A stretch of DNA of 64,000 nucleotides, taken from the NCBI GenBank assembly GCA_023362775.1, contig JALMGJ010000008.1:38552501-38616500 (forward strand), read 5' to 3'. The notes beneath the pieces are model-generated. The model saw nothing but the letters and a program-made list of their open reading frames with translations. It searched no databases and was not told the DNA's origin. A program made the translations under genes and the position numbers. Below are positions 1 through 9,602 of the stretch, piece after piece. Numbering within the stretch: position 1 is the stretch's first letter; each line of letters starts with the position of its first letter. This stretch comes from Charina bottae. Taxonomy: Eukaryota; Chordata; Lepidosauria; Squamata; Charinaidae.

Positions 1-1162
1 GTTGTATTAGATCATCATCTGGGGAATCTATTTTTTCCCCATCAAGGGTGACATTTTCTTGGAGGCAATCTGTCAAGATTGCATATTGGCACTGAGTGGA
101 CCCAGGACTGTCCGCTCGCTTTTTCCCTTCTAACTCTCTTCTTTCCTCTGAAGATCATCAGCATCCCAGGAGGATGGGCAGTGGTGATCTTTTAGAAGAA
201 ACCAAGACTGGACAATAAGGCAACTTAGCTGGGAGCCAATAACTCACTCTCCTGCCCGTTCAGGGGATAGATCTGCTAAGAGAAGGAGGCCCAGACCATC
301 TCAGCAGTTCTTGAGCTGGAGGCAGGAAGAAAATAGTCTTCTGTTGAGATTGAGCCACAGCCTCAGCGCAAGCCCCTCAAAGCTACTCTTCCTGAAGTTT
401 TCCTTCTTGCTTTTCCTGATGGAGCATGCTCCTCCTTTGTCCTTCCATTGAGAAATGTTAGGGTGGGGACACTCAGAAAAAGCGGGTTGGGGGGATTGGG
501 GCCAGATAGAGGTGAATGTAGAGGCTGTTTCTAACTAATCTATTAAATGAAAATATCCTGAAATCGTCTGAGGACTTTCTGTAAGCTGTGTGATGTTACT
601 GTCCCAAAAAAGTAGAATGCTGGGTGGTTCACATAACCTTGTATGTGGTGAATGAAACTTTTTTTTTAATCCTTCCCCTTCGGAAGCTCTTGTTTATCAT
701 TTTAGCACCCAATAGTCCTGTTATTTCAGTGGCTGTGGAAGCTACTACCCTGTGGCTTCAACGCACAGTAATAATTGAATACCTGTCACTGCATAGGTAG
801 GATCTTGTGATGTCATTCCCAAATGGTGATTGGAACAAAAAGGTGCGAAATGACCTTGTTCCAGGTACCATATAGTTTCTCAGTGTTACTGCAGTGATAG
901 GAACATGACTTCCATGCCAGTGCAGGAAAGGGGACAGATCAAGGGGACTTCAGTGGACCTCTGCAATCTCTGGTCTATATCCCACTGTCTAATGGGGTTG
1001 CATAAATTAAAACATTTTTAGTCACCAGATTAATCATGCCCTTGTTCTTCAGAAGCATTTTTTTTCCATCCAAGCTGCTTGTGAATGCCACAGTTGAAGT
1101 TAGAAAGAAATCATTCTTTGTTGAAGACTTTTTGTGTCTAAAACATTTTCCTCTTTTTTTAG
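1..1162 (+). other. WDFY3: WDFY3 intron, upstream part
   Basis: This is intronic sequence ahead of the first recognisable WDFY3 exon. It ends in a pyrimidine-rich tract and an AG at 1161-1162. I see no further exon, repeat family or RNA gene here. The remainder of this very large gene must lie to the left of the window. Confidence 0.6.
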
Positions 1163-1345
1163 GGTGACATTGTATCCTGTGCAGGGACATACATTCATGT
1201 CTGGAGCATTAATGGGAACCCCATAGTGAGTGTGAATACTTTCACCGGGCGCAGCCAGCAGATCCTCTGTTGCTGCATGTCAGAAATGAATGAGTGGGAT
1301 ACCCAGAATGTCATTGTCACTGGGCATTCGGATGGAGTGGTCCGA
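1163..1345 (+). CDS. WDFY3: WDFY3 coding exon (WD40 blades)
   Basis: A 61-codon exon, phase 0 at both ends. The acceptor is ttttttttag at 1153-1162 and the donor is CGA|GTAAGT at 1345/1346. It encodes GDIVSCAGTYIHVWS through GHSDGVVR, a WD40 repeat with the usual GH and W-type residues. Confidence 0.95.
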
Positions 1346-4300
1346 GTAAGTACCAGCAGTGAAATAGCAGCCTCTGCTTAAAGACTTGTTTACAGAGCAG
1401 GATTTCTCCCCTCTTCCTTATACCTTCCTACTGTCTGAGCAATTGATCATACGTGTATATCCACTTGAAGGCCATCGTTATTTTAGCTGGTAGCTGTATT
1501 TGGAAGAAACAGAAAAATAAACTTAATTCTTAATTTTGAGCTATTATTTTAAGTTGTATCATGAAATAACTTTCTAGGTTTCCCATTACATTGTTGCCAT
1601 TTCTGTAGATTTCCTTAATACTATAATGGATGTATTCATTACTCCTATTCTAAACCTTTTTTTATTGGATGTATGTATGAGAATGGAGTTGGTTTTAATT
1701 TAAATGTTCAAAAGATTAATTCTTATGTATTTTAATGAACTATGGTTTGCCCTAGCAGATTAGTAGAAAGAAAGCTAAGCTAATAAAAGTAATATACATT
1801 AAAGCAGGGATACCCAACCTTTTTGGCACCAGGGACTGGTCGTGGAAGACAATTTGCAGGCAGGAGCCAATTGCGCGGACAGGGGGTGGGGTTTGCAGGC
1901 GGGAACCAATTGCACGGGCGGGGGCGGGGTTTGCAGGCGGGAACCAATCGCGTGGACTACCACCGCTCACCTGCTGTGCGGCCCACTTCCTAACAGGCTG
2001 CGGCCCACAGGTTGGGGACCCCTGTGTTAAAGGATATTATCTCAGTTCCACTATCTGTGTATCTGTCATTCCTAGTTCTGGCGGATGGAGTTTCTACAGG
2101 TCCCAGAAACTCCAGCTCCTGAACCTGTGGAGATGCTTGACATGCAGGAAGAGTGTCCAGAACCACAAATAGGTGCTTTATGTTACCTTCTAAATTCTCT
2201 TTCTTTCTTTTCAGCTGTGAAATACAATGATTTATGATCAGATTGCAGTTTAAGAAAAATTGATATGTGGGTTTAGAACAAGTGAAACTTTTAGGACAAA
2301 TGGAGGATTCAGATGCTTGAAAGCTTTCTCTCATGCATGAAGAGGTTGTTTGTGTCCACTGGATAATGCTCTAAGGTGCTGCAAATCAACCAGGGAGAGA
2401 ATTAATATTAGTGCCTTTTTTCCCTTCCTTCATGAATCAAACTAAGAGAAACAGAGCTATCAAGTTCCTGCAAATGGGGTGGGGTTGTTAGGCACTCATG
2501 GGCATGGATTAGTCCATAATTTACTATTGTTTGATAATAAATATCATTGGTTTTCAACCTGTATTGAAAAAGAACACCACAAAGCCTTATGTCACTTTAT
2601 CCAAATCCCCGGCTACTGGCTACTAGCTTAGGCAATGCACATATTCAGCCATTTCAAGCACTGAAAAAGCATAGTCTGTATTTAATGTGGTAAGAGTGAG
2701 TCTGTGATTAGCTACTTAGGTATGCTAGCCAGTCGCCATAGTCATCCTAGCATGCTAACACAGGTCAACATAGATTTTAAAAAATAAAGTGCAAAATAAA
2801 TTGTATAAAAAATTTGAATCTTCCTTGACTTCATAAGGCAATGATTGGGGGGCTGGAGAAAAAGTGATCCATGAGCAGTGTTGTTACTAAAGCGTTTATT
2901 TTTGCCTTCCAAGTAGAAGGACAGGAAGGTCCCGATGAAGATAGCAGTGATTCTGAAGCAGAGGACCAGGCCCCTGCCCAGGACGCAAAGCTGCCTGAGA
3001 GCCAGACCCAGCAGAGCAATGCCGGCCATAGGCCTCGGTCAGCCTCCACTCGAGCAGCAGCTGCATGGTCAGTAGACACCAGCTCTGATGACTCACGGCG
3101 TTGGTCTGACCAGCTAAGCTTGGATGAAAAGGATGGCTTCATTTTTGTGAACTATTCTGATGGACAAGCAAAGGGATATTCTCATGCTCCAACAAACCAT
3201 CCAAACGCTAGCCAAGGGGAATTACGGCATTACAGCAAACTCAAACCAGGTATCAGACGTCCTTGTAAAATACAAAATTAGATGTGATGTGGATGCTGGC
3301 TTAATGTATTTTAGCATGTAGAGCAGGGGGTGGGGAACCTTTTTTCTGCCAAGGGCCATTTGGATATTTATAACCAGGGGGTGGGGGGCGGGGTTTCTGG
3401 GATTTCCGTGGACCAGGGGCTGGAGTATGCGGGTGGGAGCCAATCACAAGCACTGGGGGCGGGGTTTGCGGGCAGGAGCCAATCGCGTGGAAGGGGCGGG
3501 GTTTGCGGGCGGGGCCCCGCGGGCTTTATATGGCCCGCGGGCCTGATGTTGCCCACTCCTGATGTAGAGGATGGAGATTTTTCTTTCCAAAACGGCACCA
3601 TGTCTAAAGATAGGGGAAGTAGGAAGGAGTTGCAGTGGAGAATGGTGGTTGTCTTGATTTGGTAGTTGTGTGTCATATTTTTGTGTGCTTGAGCAGCCTC
3701 CAAAATGTTGCAGCCTTTCTTTTATGAAAATGAAGGAATTTTAAATGCATCCAAATGTGTATGTTGGTCCAGGATAGTTGTCAAAGAAAACATAATGCCT
3801 CCTGCAAGCTAAATGGGAACTATCAGTCTCACAAACATCTGTTCTATATTAGAAGAAGAATCACCCAAATTCTCATCTTGGTACCATCATTATAAAAAAC
3901 ATAGAAGGCTCTCCCAGTAACTGGCTAACATAACCAGTGCGTCACTGAGAAGGGCTTTAACATCCCTTCGCCTGCAGACCACGCCCTCCGCATATCTCGA
4001 AGGGAGATTTTGCAAGCACCCGGTCGAACAACGCCTCTGTCCTTGTGGTGTTGGTCAAGTGGAGGATGTTATCCATTATGTCCTCCACTGCCCCATTCAT
4101 AACGAGATCAGGGCCAAATTATTAATGGCAGATGAACTTAAGGGCTCTGATCTTGAAAAACTGATTCACCTTCTTGCAGATGTGTTTCCAACTGTCAGCA
4201 ACCAAGTTGCTACTTTTGCTCTGCTCTCATTTAAAGTTAGGAAGAAATACTTAAGTTCTTAGTTGTAGCTTTGACTTTATTTTGTTGTAACCTTTTAATA

Positions 4301-6791
4301 TCTAATGCTCCTTGTATTACTTTATTTTATAATTTCACTATTTTATTTTATTGTTATTTCATTTCATTTTATTGTATTTTATTACATTCTTATGTTATGA
4401 TCTGTAGCTACAACAATAAACTTATTTATTTACTTACTTACTTATTAGAAGAAGATATAGCGGGTAGAGAATTTCTCTTCTTTTGTCCATCCATGTTAGG
4501 GAATTGGTATCCTTTTCTTCCTGTTAGCCCTGTGGTATGTTCTGAAAAAGGATCGGCTGCTCCATAGCCCACAGATTTGCATACCCCTGTTTCCACTCAA
4601 AGTGCTAAATTTTCTTTCTGGAGATGTCACGTCAGTAGCTTCTGCACCTGCCTACCTTCCATATATGCTGACCTTACAATCTGTGTCTATTCTTAGGCTA
4701 CAGATGGGAGAGGCAGCTAGTGTTCAGGAGCAAATTAACTATGCACACCGCCTTTGATCGCAAGGACAATGCACATCCTGCAGAAATCACAGCTCTGGCC
4801 ATCTCCAAGTAAGTGGGTTGCCCTCTTTTCATTCCTTGTGCATAATTCTTTAGAATGCAGCAGAAGGCTCAGTAGGGCATTTAGACTTCAGATCACCTGA
4901 AGCAAAATAGAGAAAGGAAACCTGTTCCTGTGATCTGGCTGAAAATGGCATTAAATTGATTCATGGTAAAGAGGCTACTAGCCAAGATAGCTGAATTAAG
5001 CCGTCTAGTTCTGAGAACACAAAGATGACCATCATATTGAGTCCTACTTGCAAGGATATTCAGTTGGCTGATGTGACAGGTAACAAAAGGAAGCAAGGCC
5101 TCAGAGGATTCTGAAAAATATGAAATGTTAATAAAATTTAATAACTAAAATTCAAATTGTCTACTACATTGGTTCATGTTTGATGATATTGGTATTGAGA
5201 CTGTTTAAAACAATGGTTTTTTAATCCATAAACTTTGGCCTTGCTATGTTGTTGAAATGTGAGATTCTATTTATGGCTGATAGATTTAAAACGTCCTTAT
5301 ATGAGCTGCTTCTAAACACAGCTAATACATTTAATAGAAAAAAAATTAATTTAAGGTTGTCCCAGGAATGGTTTAATTATAACTGATGACTACTTATATA
5401 GCACACTGGCTATTTGACTGTATTATTACATTTCATATTACAACATGAGATGTTGCATCCACATTCCCTCCTTCCTTCCCCTCTTCTGGGGTGTCTGAAC
5501 AAGATGCTTGGCTAAGTGGCCCTTAGTTTTGTTCTTGTGTTGGTGCTTTTTTTTAAATGGTAATGGGGAGATGTTGCAAGACAGGCCTGGCTTCTTTTGA
5601 CCTGCTGGATTCCTCAGCTACATCCTCCTCTTCAGCTACAGCCTTTGACGGACGGCTAACACTTGCATGTTTCTTCCAGAGATCACAGCAGGATTCTTGT
5701 AGGTGACAGCAGAGGCAGAGTGTTTAGCTGGTCCGTGAGTGACCAACCCGGCCGTTCTGCAGCAGACCACTGGGTGAAAGATGAGGGAGGAGACAGTTGC
5801 TCCAGCTGCTCGGTCCGGTTTTCTCTCACCGAAAGGCGTCACCATTGCAGGAACTGTGGACAGCTCTTCTGTCAGAAGTAAGAATAACCACTGTTAAGTC
5901 CTCCGCTTCTCTGTAACCAAATGATTCTTGGGCAAGTGTCCAAAAACTTCTGCAGGATATCAGCTTCATCTGGTCTAATAAAAAATTAGGTCATTGTTCT
6001 TTCTGCTTTAAAAAAAAGGATTCATGGCCCTTTTTACTTCACTTATCCTAGAAAAGCTGGCATAAATGGCTGGCCAGCTGAGTATTCCTTCCTCTTCCAC
6101 GTTGATATCCTTCTCCTAGAATGTACTGTAGATGGACCAGCTTGTGGCTCCCACTGCACTAACTCTAACTCCTGTTACTGCCACCGGTCTCATCTTCCTC
6201 CACTGCTCTGTGCCTCCTCCTACCCCAGCTACCCCCTTACAACTGGACAATGTTAAGAGGAGTCCCAAAGCTTCTCAGCCTCATCCTACATCTGCTGCCT
6301 CCATTCCTCTGGGCCACACCCACCTGGGCTTCGTCCTCCACCAAGGAATACCTGCCCCAACACCTCTGTCTTCCACCTTCCCACCTCATGCCCCTCTACC
6401 CTACCATTCAGCGTAATAAAATTCATACAAATATTTCATTACTTTTCATCCTATTGCCCTCCACTTTTTAAAATCTTTTATATATGGCTCCATTCTTTTG
6501 GAAAGGGCCCCCCAACATACCACACAAAGGCAGGTGTGTATCCTCCCCAACACAAGTTGTGTAGCTCTGCCTTACAGGGAACAAGACTTTTACATTGAAC
6601 AAAGTCTGATGCTGAACAACTAATGGTTGCAGGAAGAGAAATAGACCTTAACCCCACGTTTCTTCTTCAGGTGCAGCCGTTTTCAGTCCGAAATCAAGCG
6701 GTTGAAAATCTCCTCCCCAGTGCGGGTTTGCCAGAACTGTTACTACAATTTGCAGCACGAGCGAGGCCCAGAGGAGGGATCCTGGAATTAA
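1163..6791 (+). CDS. WDFY3: WDFY3 (ALFY), C-terminal six coding exons (partial gene)
   Basis: Six exons (1163-1345, 2076-2172, 2914-3249, 4697-4808, 5680-5877, 6671-6791) join in one open frame of 348 codons plus stop TAA at 6789-6791. All have GT/AG borders. The peptide matches the C-terminus of WDFY3, a roughly 3,500-aa BEACH-WD40-FYVE scaffold that links ubiquitinated aggregates and p62 to autophagy machinery. Visible domains: the last WD40 blades (HVWSINGNP, GHSDGVVRFW), an acidic Ser/Asp-rich linker (DEDSSDSEAEDQ) followed by RRWSDQLSLDEKDGF, one more blade (ILVGDSRGRVFSWSV), then a FYVE finger with SCSSC, RRHHCRNCG, FCQKC and RVCQNCY, which supply the eight zinc-binding cysteines/histidines and the basic PI3P-binding patch. 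The 5' part, including BEACH, lies outside the window. Identification rests on recognition of the family; I could not run a search. Confidence 0.96.
1346..2075 (+). other. WDFY3: WDFY3 intron containing a MITE
   Basis: Intron of 730 bp. It is AT-rich except for the GC-rich hAT-like element at 1805-2024. No exon-like sequence is evident. It ends in cctag at 2071-2075. Confidence 0.85.
1797..2032. mobile_element. hAT-like MITE, copy 1, with 8-bp target duplications
   Basis: The element proper is 1805-2024. It starts CAGGGATACCCAACC and ends GGTTGGGGACCCCTG, 15-bp terminal inverted repeats with two mismatches. The flanking 8-mers cattaaag (1797-1804) and tgttaaag (2025-2032) agree at 6 of 8 positions, which fits hAT transposition. 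The interior has no ORF of note. It consists of 38-39-bp tandem units (starts near 1853, 1892 and 1930), each with a CCAAT motif (AGCCAAT or AACCAAT) followed by a GC-box-like run (GGGGCGGGG). It is non-autonomous. Its family name is not known to me. Confidence 0.8.
2076..2172 (+). CDS. WDFY3: WDFY3 coding exon
   Basis: A 97-bp exon from phase 0 to phase 1, encoding FWRMEFLQVPETPAPEP and an acidic stretch ending CPEPQI. The donor is ATAG|GTGCTT. Confidence 0.93.
2173..2913 (+). other. WDFY3: WDFY3 intron, no repeat recognised
   Basis: A 741-bp intron. I see no mobile element or RNA gene in it. It ends in the tandem acceptor AAGTAG (2911-2916), so the following exon may begin at 2914 or 2917. 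Confidence 0.8.
2914..3249 (+). CDS. WDFY3: WDFY3 coding exon (acidic linker)
   Basis: A 336-bp exon, phase 1 at both ends. It encodes a low-complexity Ser/Glu/Asp-rich linker, then the well-conserved RRWSDQLSLDEKDGFIFVNY and YSKLKP. The donor is CCAG|GTATCA. The first codon is uncertain because of the NAGNAG acceptor; starting at 2917 drops one valine and stays in frame. Confidence 0.92.
3316..3569. mobile_element. hAT-like MITE, copy 2, perfect 8-bp target duplication
   Basis: The element proper is 3324-3561, flanked by a perfect 8-bp duplication, atgtagag (3316-3323 and 3562-3569). Its termini (CAGGGGGTGGGGAACC at the left, GCCCACTCCTG at the right) differ from copy 1. The interior still carries the same module: GGAGCCAATC with a nearby GGGGCGGGGTTTGCGGGC, present twice. 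Its central and right parts are strongly CpG-rich. It has no coding capacity. Confidence 0.85.
3847..4455 (+). mobile_element. 5'-truncated non-LTR retrotransposon in WDFY3 intron
   Basis: The insert 3860-4442 is flanked by a perfect 13-bp duplication, tattagaagaaga (3847-3859 and 4443-4455), the signature of target-primed reverse transcription. It encodes only the C-terminus of a LINE protein: a cysteine/histidine motif (CPCGVGQVED then VLHCPIHNE) and a tail ending SFKVRKKYLSS at the stop near 4260. An AT-rich 3'UTR with ATTTTATTG-type and (TTAC)n repeats follows. The clade is not clear to me. Orientation is the same as WDFY3. Confidence 0.75.
4697..4808 (+). CDS. WDFY3: WDFY3 coding exon
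   Basis: A 112-bp exon encoding YRWERQLVFRSKLTMHTAFD and AHPAEITALAIS, part of the last WD40 blades. The donor is CCAA|GTAAGT. Confidence 0.95.
4809..5679 (+). other. WDFY3: WDFY3 intron, no repeat recognised
   Basis: An 871-bp AT-rich intron with no recognisable repeat or RNA gene. The acceptor is ttcttccag at 5671-5679. Confidence 0.8.
5680..5877 (+). CDS. WDFY3: WDFY3 coding exon (last WD40 blade and FYVE start)
   Basis: A 198-bp exon. It encodes SRILVGDSRGRVFSWSVSD, then HWVKDEGGDSC (the WxxD-like entry of FYVE), the zinc ligands SCSSC, the PI3P-binding RRHHCRNCG and FCQ. The donor is CAGAA|GTAAGA. Confidence 0.96.
5878..6670 (+). other. WDFY3: WDFY3 last intron
   Basis: A 793-bp intron. 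The middle (6130-6420) is C-rich and happens to stay open as a proline-rich frame, but has no start or splice context that I trust. It contains a 35-bp segment (6236-6270) that reappears in the 3'UTR at 7828-7862. Confidence 0.75.
6671..6791 (+). CDS. WDFY3: WDFY3 terminal coding exon (FYVE end, stop)
   Basis: Begins after cttcttcag. It encodes KCSRFQSEIKRLKIS and RVCQNCYYNLQHERG, finishing the FYVE finger, and ends at TAA 6789-6791. The last residues (PEEGSWN) are less conserved in the family. Confidence 0.96.
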
Positions 6792-9464
6792 CAAAGTCAA
6801 GATAAATAATGCAAATCCCAGACTTCACACTGCAGGGCCAGCAAGGACTCAGCAAATGAATTAATTACAGGGCTGTGCAGCACATTCAAAGGGATTGCAG
6901 CGTTGGCCGCCCCGTGTCATCTTCGTACTAAAACACTGCAAGCAAGAGGGTTCATTAATGGTTTTGTGGGTACCTTTGCAGAGACGGAGCTGGAAATTTT
7001 CACCCAATCAGCAAGGATCCGGTGGGAGGGGTGTGGTTTCCCCAACTGCATTAAGGGCCCTCAAGATCCTCCCCGCTTCTCTACTAAGAAGATGCATCAT
7101 TAACCATCTCTTGTTCCATCTTGATTTTGTAGTTAGTCACCTTATTTGGGTTGCAAGAAGCAGAAGGCTTTTTAGAAGATAGTTGTAAATTTGCCTTCTT
7201 TGCAAGCAAACTGTGGATATTGTAAATAGATAAAACGGCCTTTTTATCAAAATACGAACTGAACTGCCTGTTACATGGGACTTCAGACCACTATACTTTG
7301 CATCTCTTCTTTAGCTCATCTACTTAAACATGATTTTTTTAAGAAAAAAGAAAAAGCATCAAGAGGCATTATCTGTATTTTTTTCTTTACTATTCCAGCT
7401 GCATGATTCTTTCAGTTACTCACGTTATCTTAACTTAAGCCAAGCTACTTTGAAGAGGGGGAGGAGGAAACAGTCCTTTTCTCTGGGGCACTAGGACTTC
7501 AGATATTTTATTCTAAACTGTAAGATAACCAAAAACACCCCCACTTTTTGTTGCATTTTTAATACAGCTATTTAGAATCTGTCTTCATATTTAATAAGGT
7601 CTGTTTTTATACACTGTGGGCCTTGCTGCTTGCTCATTCTTTACCATTGTAAGTAATCAGCTAATCCAGATATGGCAAAGGCAAGTCTTACTTCAGACAG
7701 TAGTAAATGGCTTGCATGAAAATCAGATTTAATTCTTTTGTTTTTCTTTTTGTTTTTCCAAAGAAAACAAATGGACCATTGTTTTTCTCTTAGTTATTTT
7801 TTGCAAAATGGACTTGGAAACTTTGTCCTTACAACTGGACAATGCTTAGAGGGGTCCCAAAGAATTGCAAAATTAAATTCAGACTTGCTCCTTTACTTAG
7901 GGGTTGGGCCTGATGTTGCACCCAATTTTAGGTCAACTTCACCATTCATTGGTTTGCTTAGAGGACATAAATTCAACTCTTTTATATATTAGCATTTATG
8001 ATACAGTGAAAAATATACAGATCAGATCCAATCAAGCAACATCTCTGTGCAGTGAGGCTTTGAAATGTGGTGTTTTGTTTTCTTTTTTTCCCATATACTG
8101 TTTTTTATTTTGTTTTTTGTAAATGGATGATGAGATTATTGTTACTGCCTTTTAACTGTGGTAAGGCAGAAGCATAAAAAAAATCAAAACTCAAAAAGAA
8201 CATGGCACATCATGAAATGAAATGGAATGTAGCACAACATAAAACATTGTGATTTGTAACACTTCAGTTGGGAGAAAAAAGAATTGACAGCAATTTGAAT
8301 AGTTTGCACAGAGCAATTTTGTCTGCCTAAACATCCCTGGTGAGAGATTAATGCAGTGATTGGGTTAAAGTATGTATTTTGATGATATTTTTAATAGTTA
8401 TGATGGACTGCAAGAATTAATTGTGGCTATAGTAAGTGTACTTCAGGTCCCCAAAGAGAGTCCTTCCACATGAGCGCACACAGGTTTCTGAGAGTGACTT
8501 TGCCCACTGGATGTTTCTGTTACAATCAGCATTGGACTAACGGCTATTTTGCCTGGCTTAATGCTGCCAAGTTTGATATCTGCAAAGTTACTCAGTTCTT
8601 TTTTTTTTTTTTTTTTTTAGGTAGGATCTCCAAACTTCTTAGGTTATGCTGGATTAACATAGACCCTGTAATCATAGGCACTGAGCTGCTTATGCGGTTA
8701 TTAAACTCAGCCTAACAACAAAAGTTTCCAAATTGCAACCATAATGTCCGTAAAAACAAAACCATGTTGAAATTCTCTGTCACCTTCACTCCACTGAAAG
8801 TTTTTTTTCCCCCTAATGAGGAAAAACTAAACATAATTTAACTTGGAAGATCTTAACCTGAAGGTTGTCTTTTTATCTTGAGAATTATTTTTTAAACTCT
8901 CTGTGAATTCCTCCAAATAAAATTCTAAGCACTGGATGGCACTAACATCATAGACGCAACTAATGCTGGCTCATTAGAAGATACGTAGCGATGTTTACTG
9001 TTTTTTTGTTTTTATTTTCCTAATTTTGAGTACATAGACATATTGTACCAGTGTTATTCTACACTTTTTACATTTGGTGTTCTCAGATGGAAGTTGACTT
9101 TTCTCCTGTGTGGCAGCGTGGTTAAACGTGTATACTTGTATTTGAAGTTCAGTGTCCTGAACTCCTTAGCTACTTGATTGGAGACGAAATCTTCCAGATT
9201 TCTACCCTTATTTGTATACTCAAAGGGTAACTACAAAGTTGCATCCTGTTGATGAGGAAAATGTGGGGTTCCTCTGCACCAAGAAACGGCGTGACACCAT
9301 TCATTCCAATGTTACCTACCTTGAATCCCCTTCAAGTCCCACTGGAATAAATGGATACCGAGCAATACAATTCTTTGGTGTAGTGAAGCCCTGACAGCCC
9401 CGTCAGCTGCTACTGTAATTCGGATCACTTTTTTCCACAGTCCCATAAATGTTTTATCAGAATG

Positions 9465-9602
9465 GTCTAGCCCAGGGCTTCTCAACCTCAGCATCTTTCA
9501 GATGTGTGGACTTCAACTCCCAGAATTCCATATCTGGGGAATTCTGGGAGTTGACGTCCACACATCCTAAAGATGCTGAGGTTGAGAAGCCCTGGGCTAG
9601 GC
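9465..9602. mobile_element. Hairpin MITE in WDFY3 3'UTR
   Basis: The element 9473-9594 is almost wholly an inverted repeat. The left arm starting CAGGGCTTCTCAACCTCAGC is mirrored by the right arm ending in GGTTGAGAAGCCCTG, with arms of about 57 bases. The flanking 8-mers gtctagcc and ggctaggc agree at 6 of 8 positions. The shared core (GTGTGGACTTCAACTCCCAG) identifies the same family as copies at 25296 and 48974. It has no ORF. Eight-base duplications suggest a hAT-type origin. Confidence 0.8.

Larger units (their letters stand above)
3250..4696 (+). other. WDFY3: WDFY3 intron with a MITE and a LINE fragment
   Basis: A 1,447-bp intron. It contains a GC-rich hAT-like MITE (3324-3561) and a 5'-truncated non-LTR retrotransposon (3860-4442). 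The rest is unassigned. It ends in ttcttag at 4690-4696. Confidence 0.85.

Noticed and set aside
6132..6471. Proline-rich frames in the last WDFY3 intron
   Set aside because: They arise from C-rich intronic DNA. The flanking exons splice cleanly around it.
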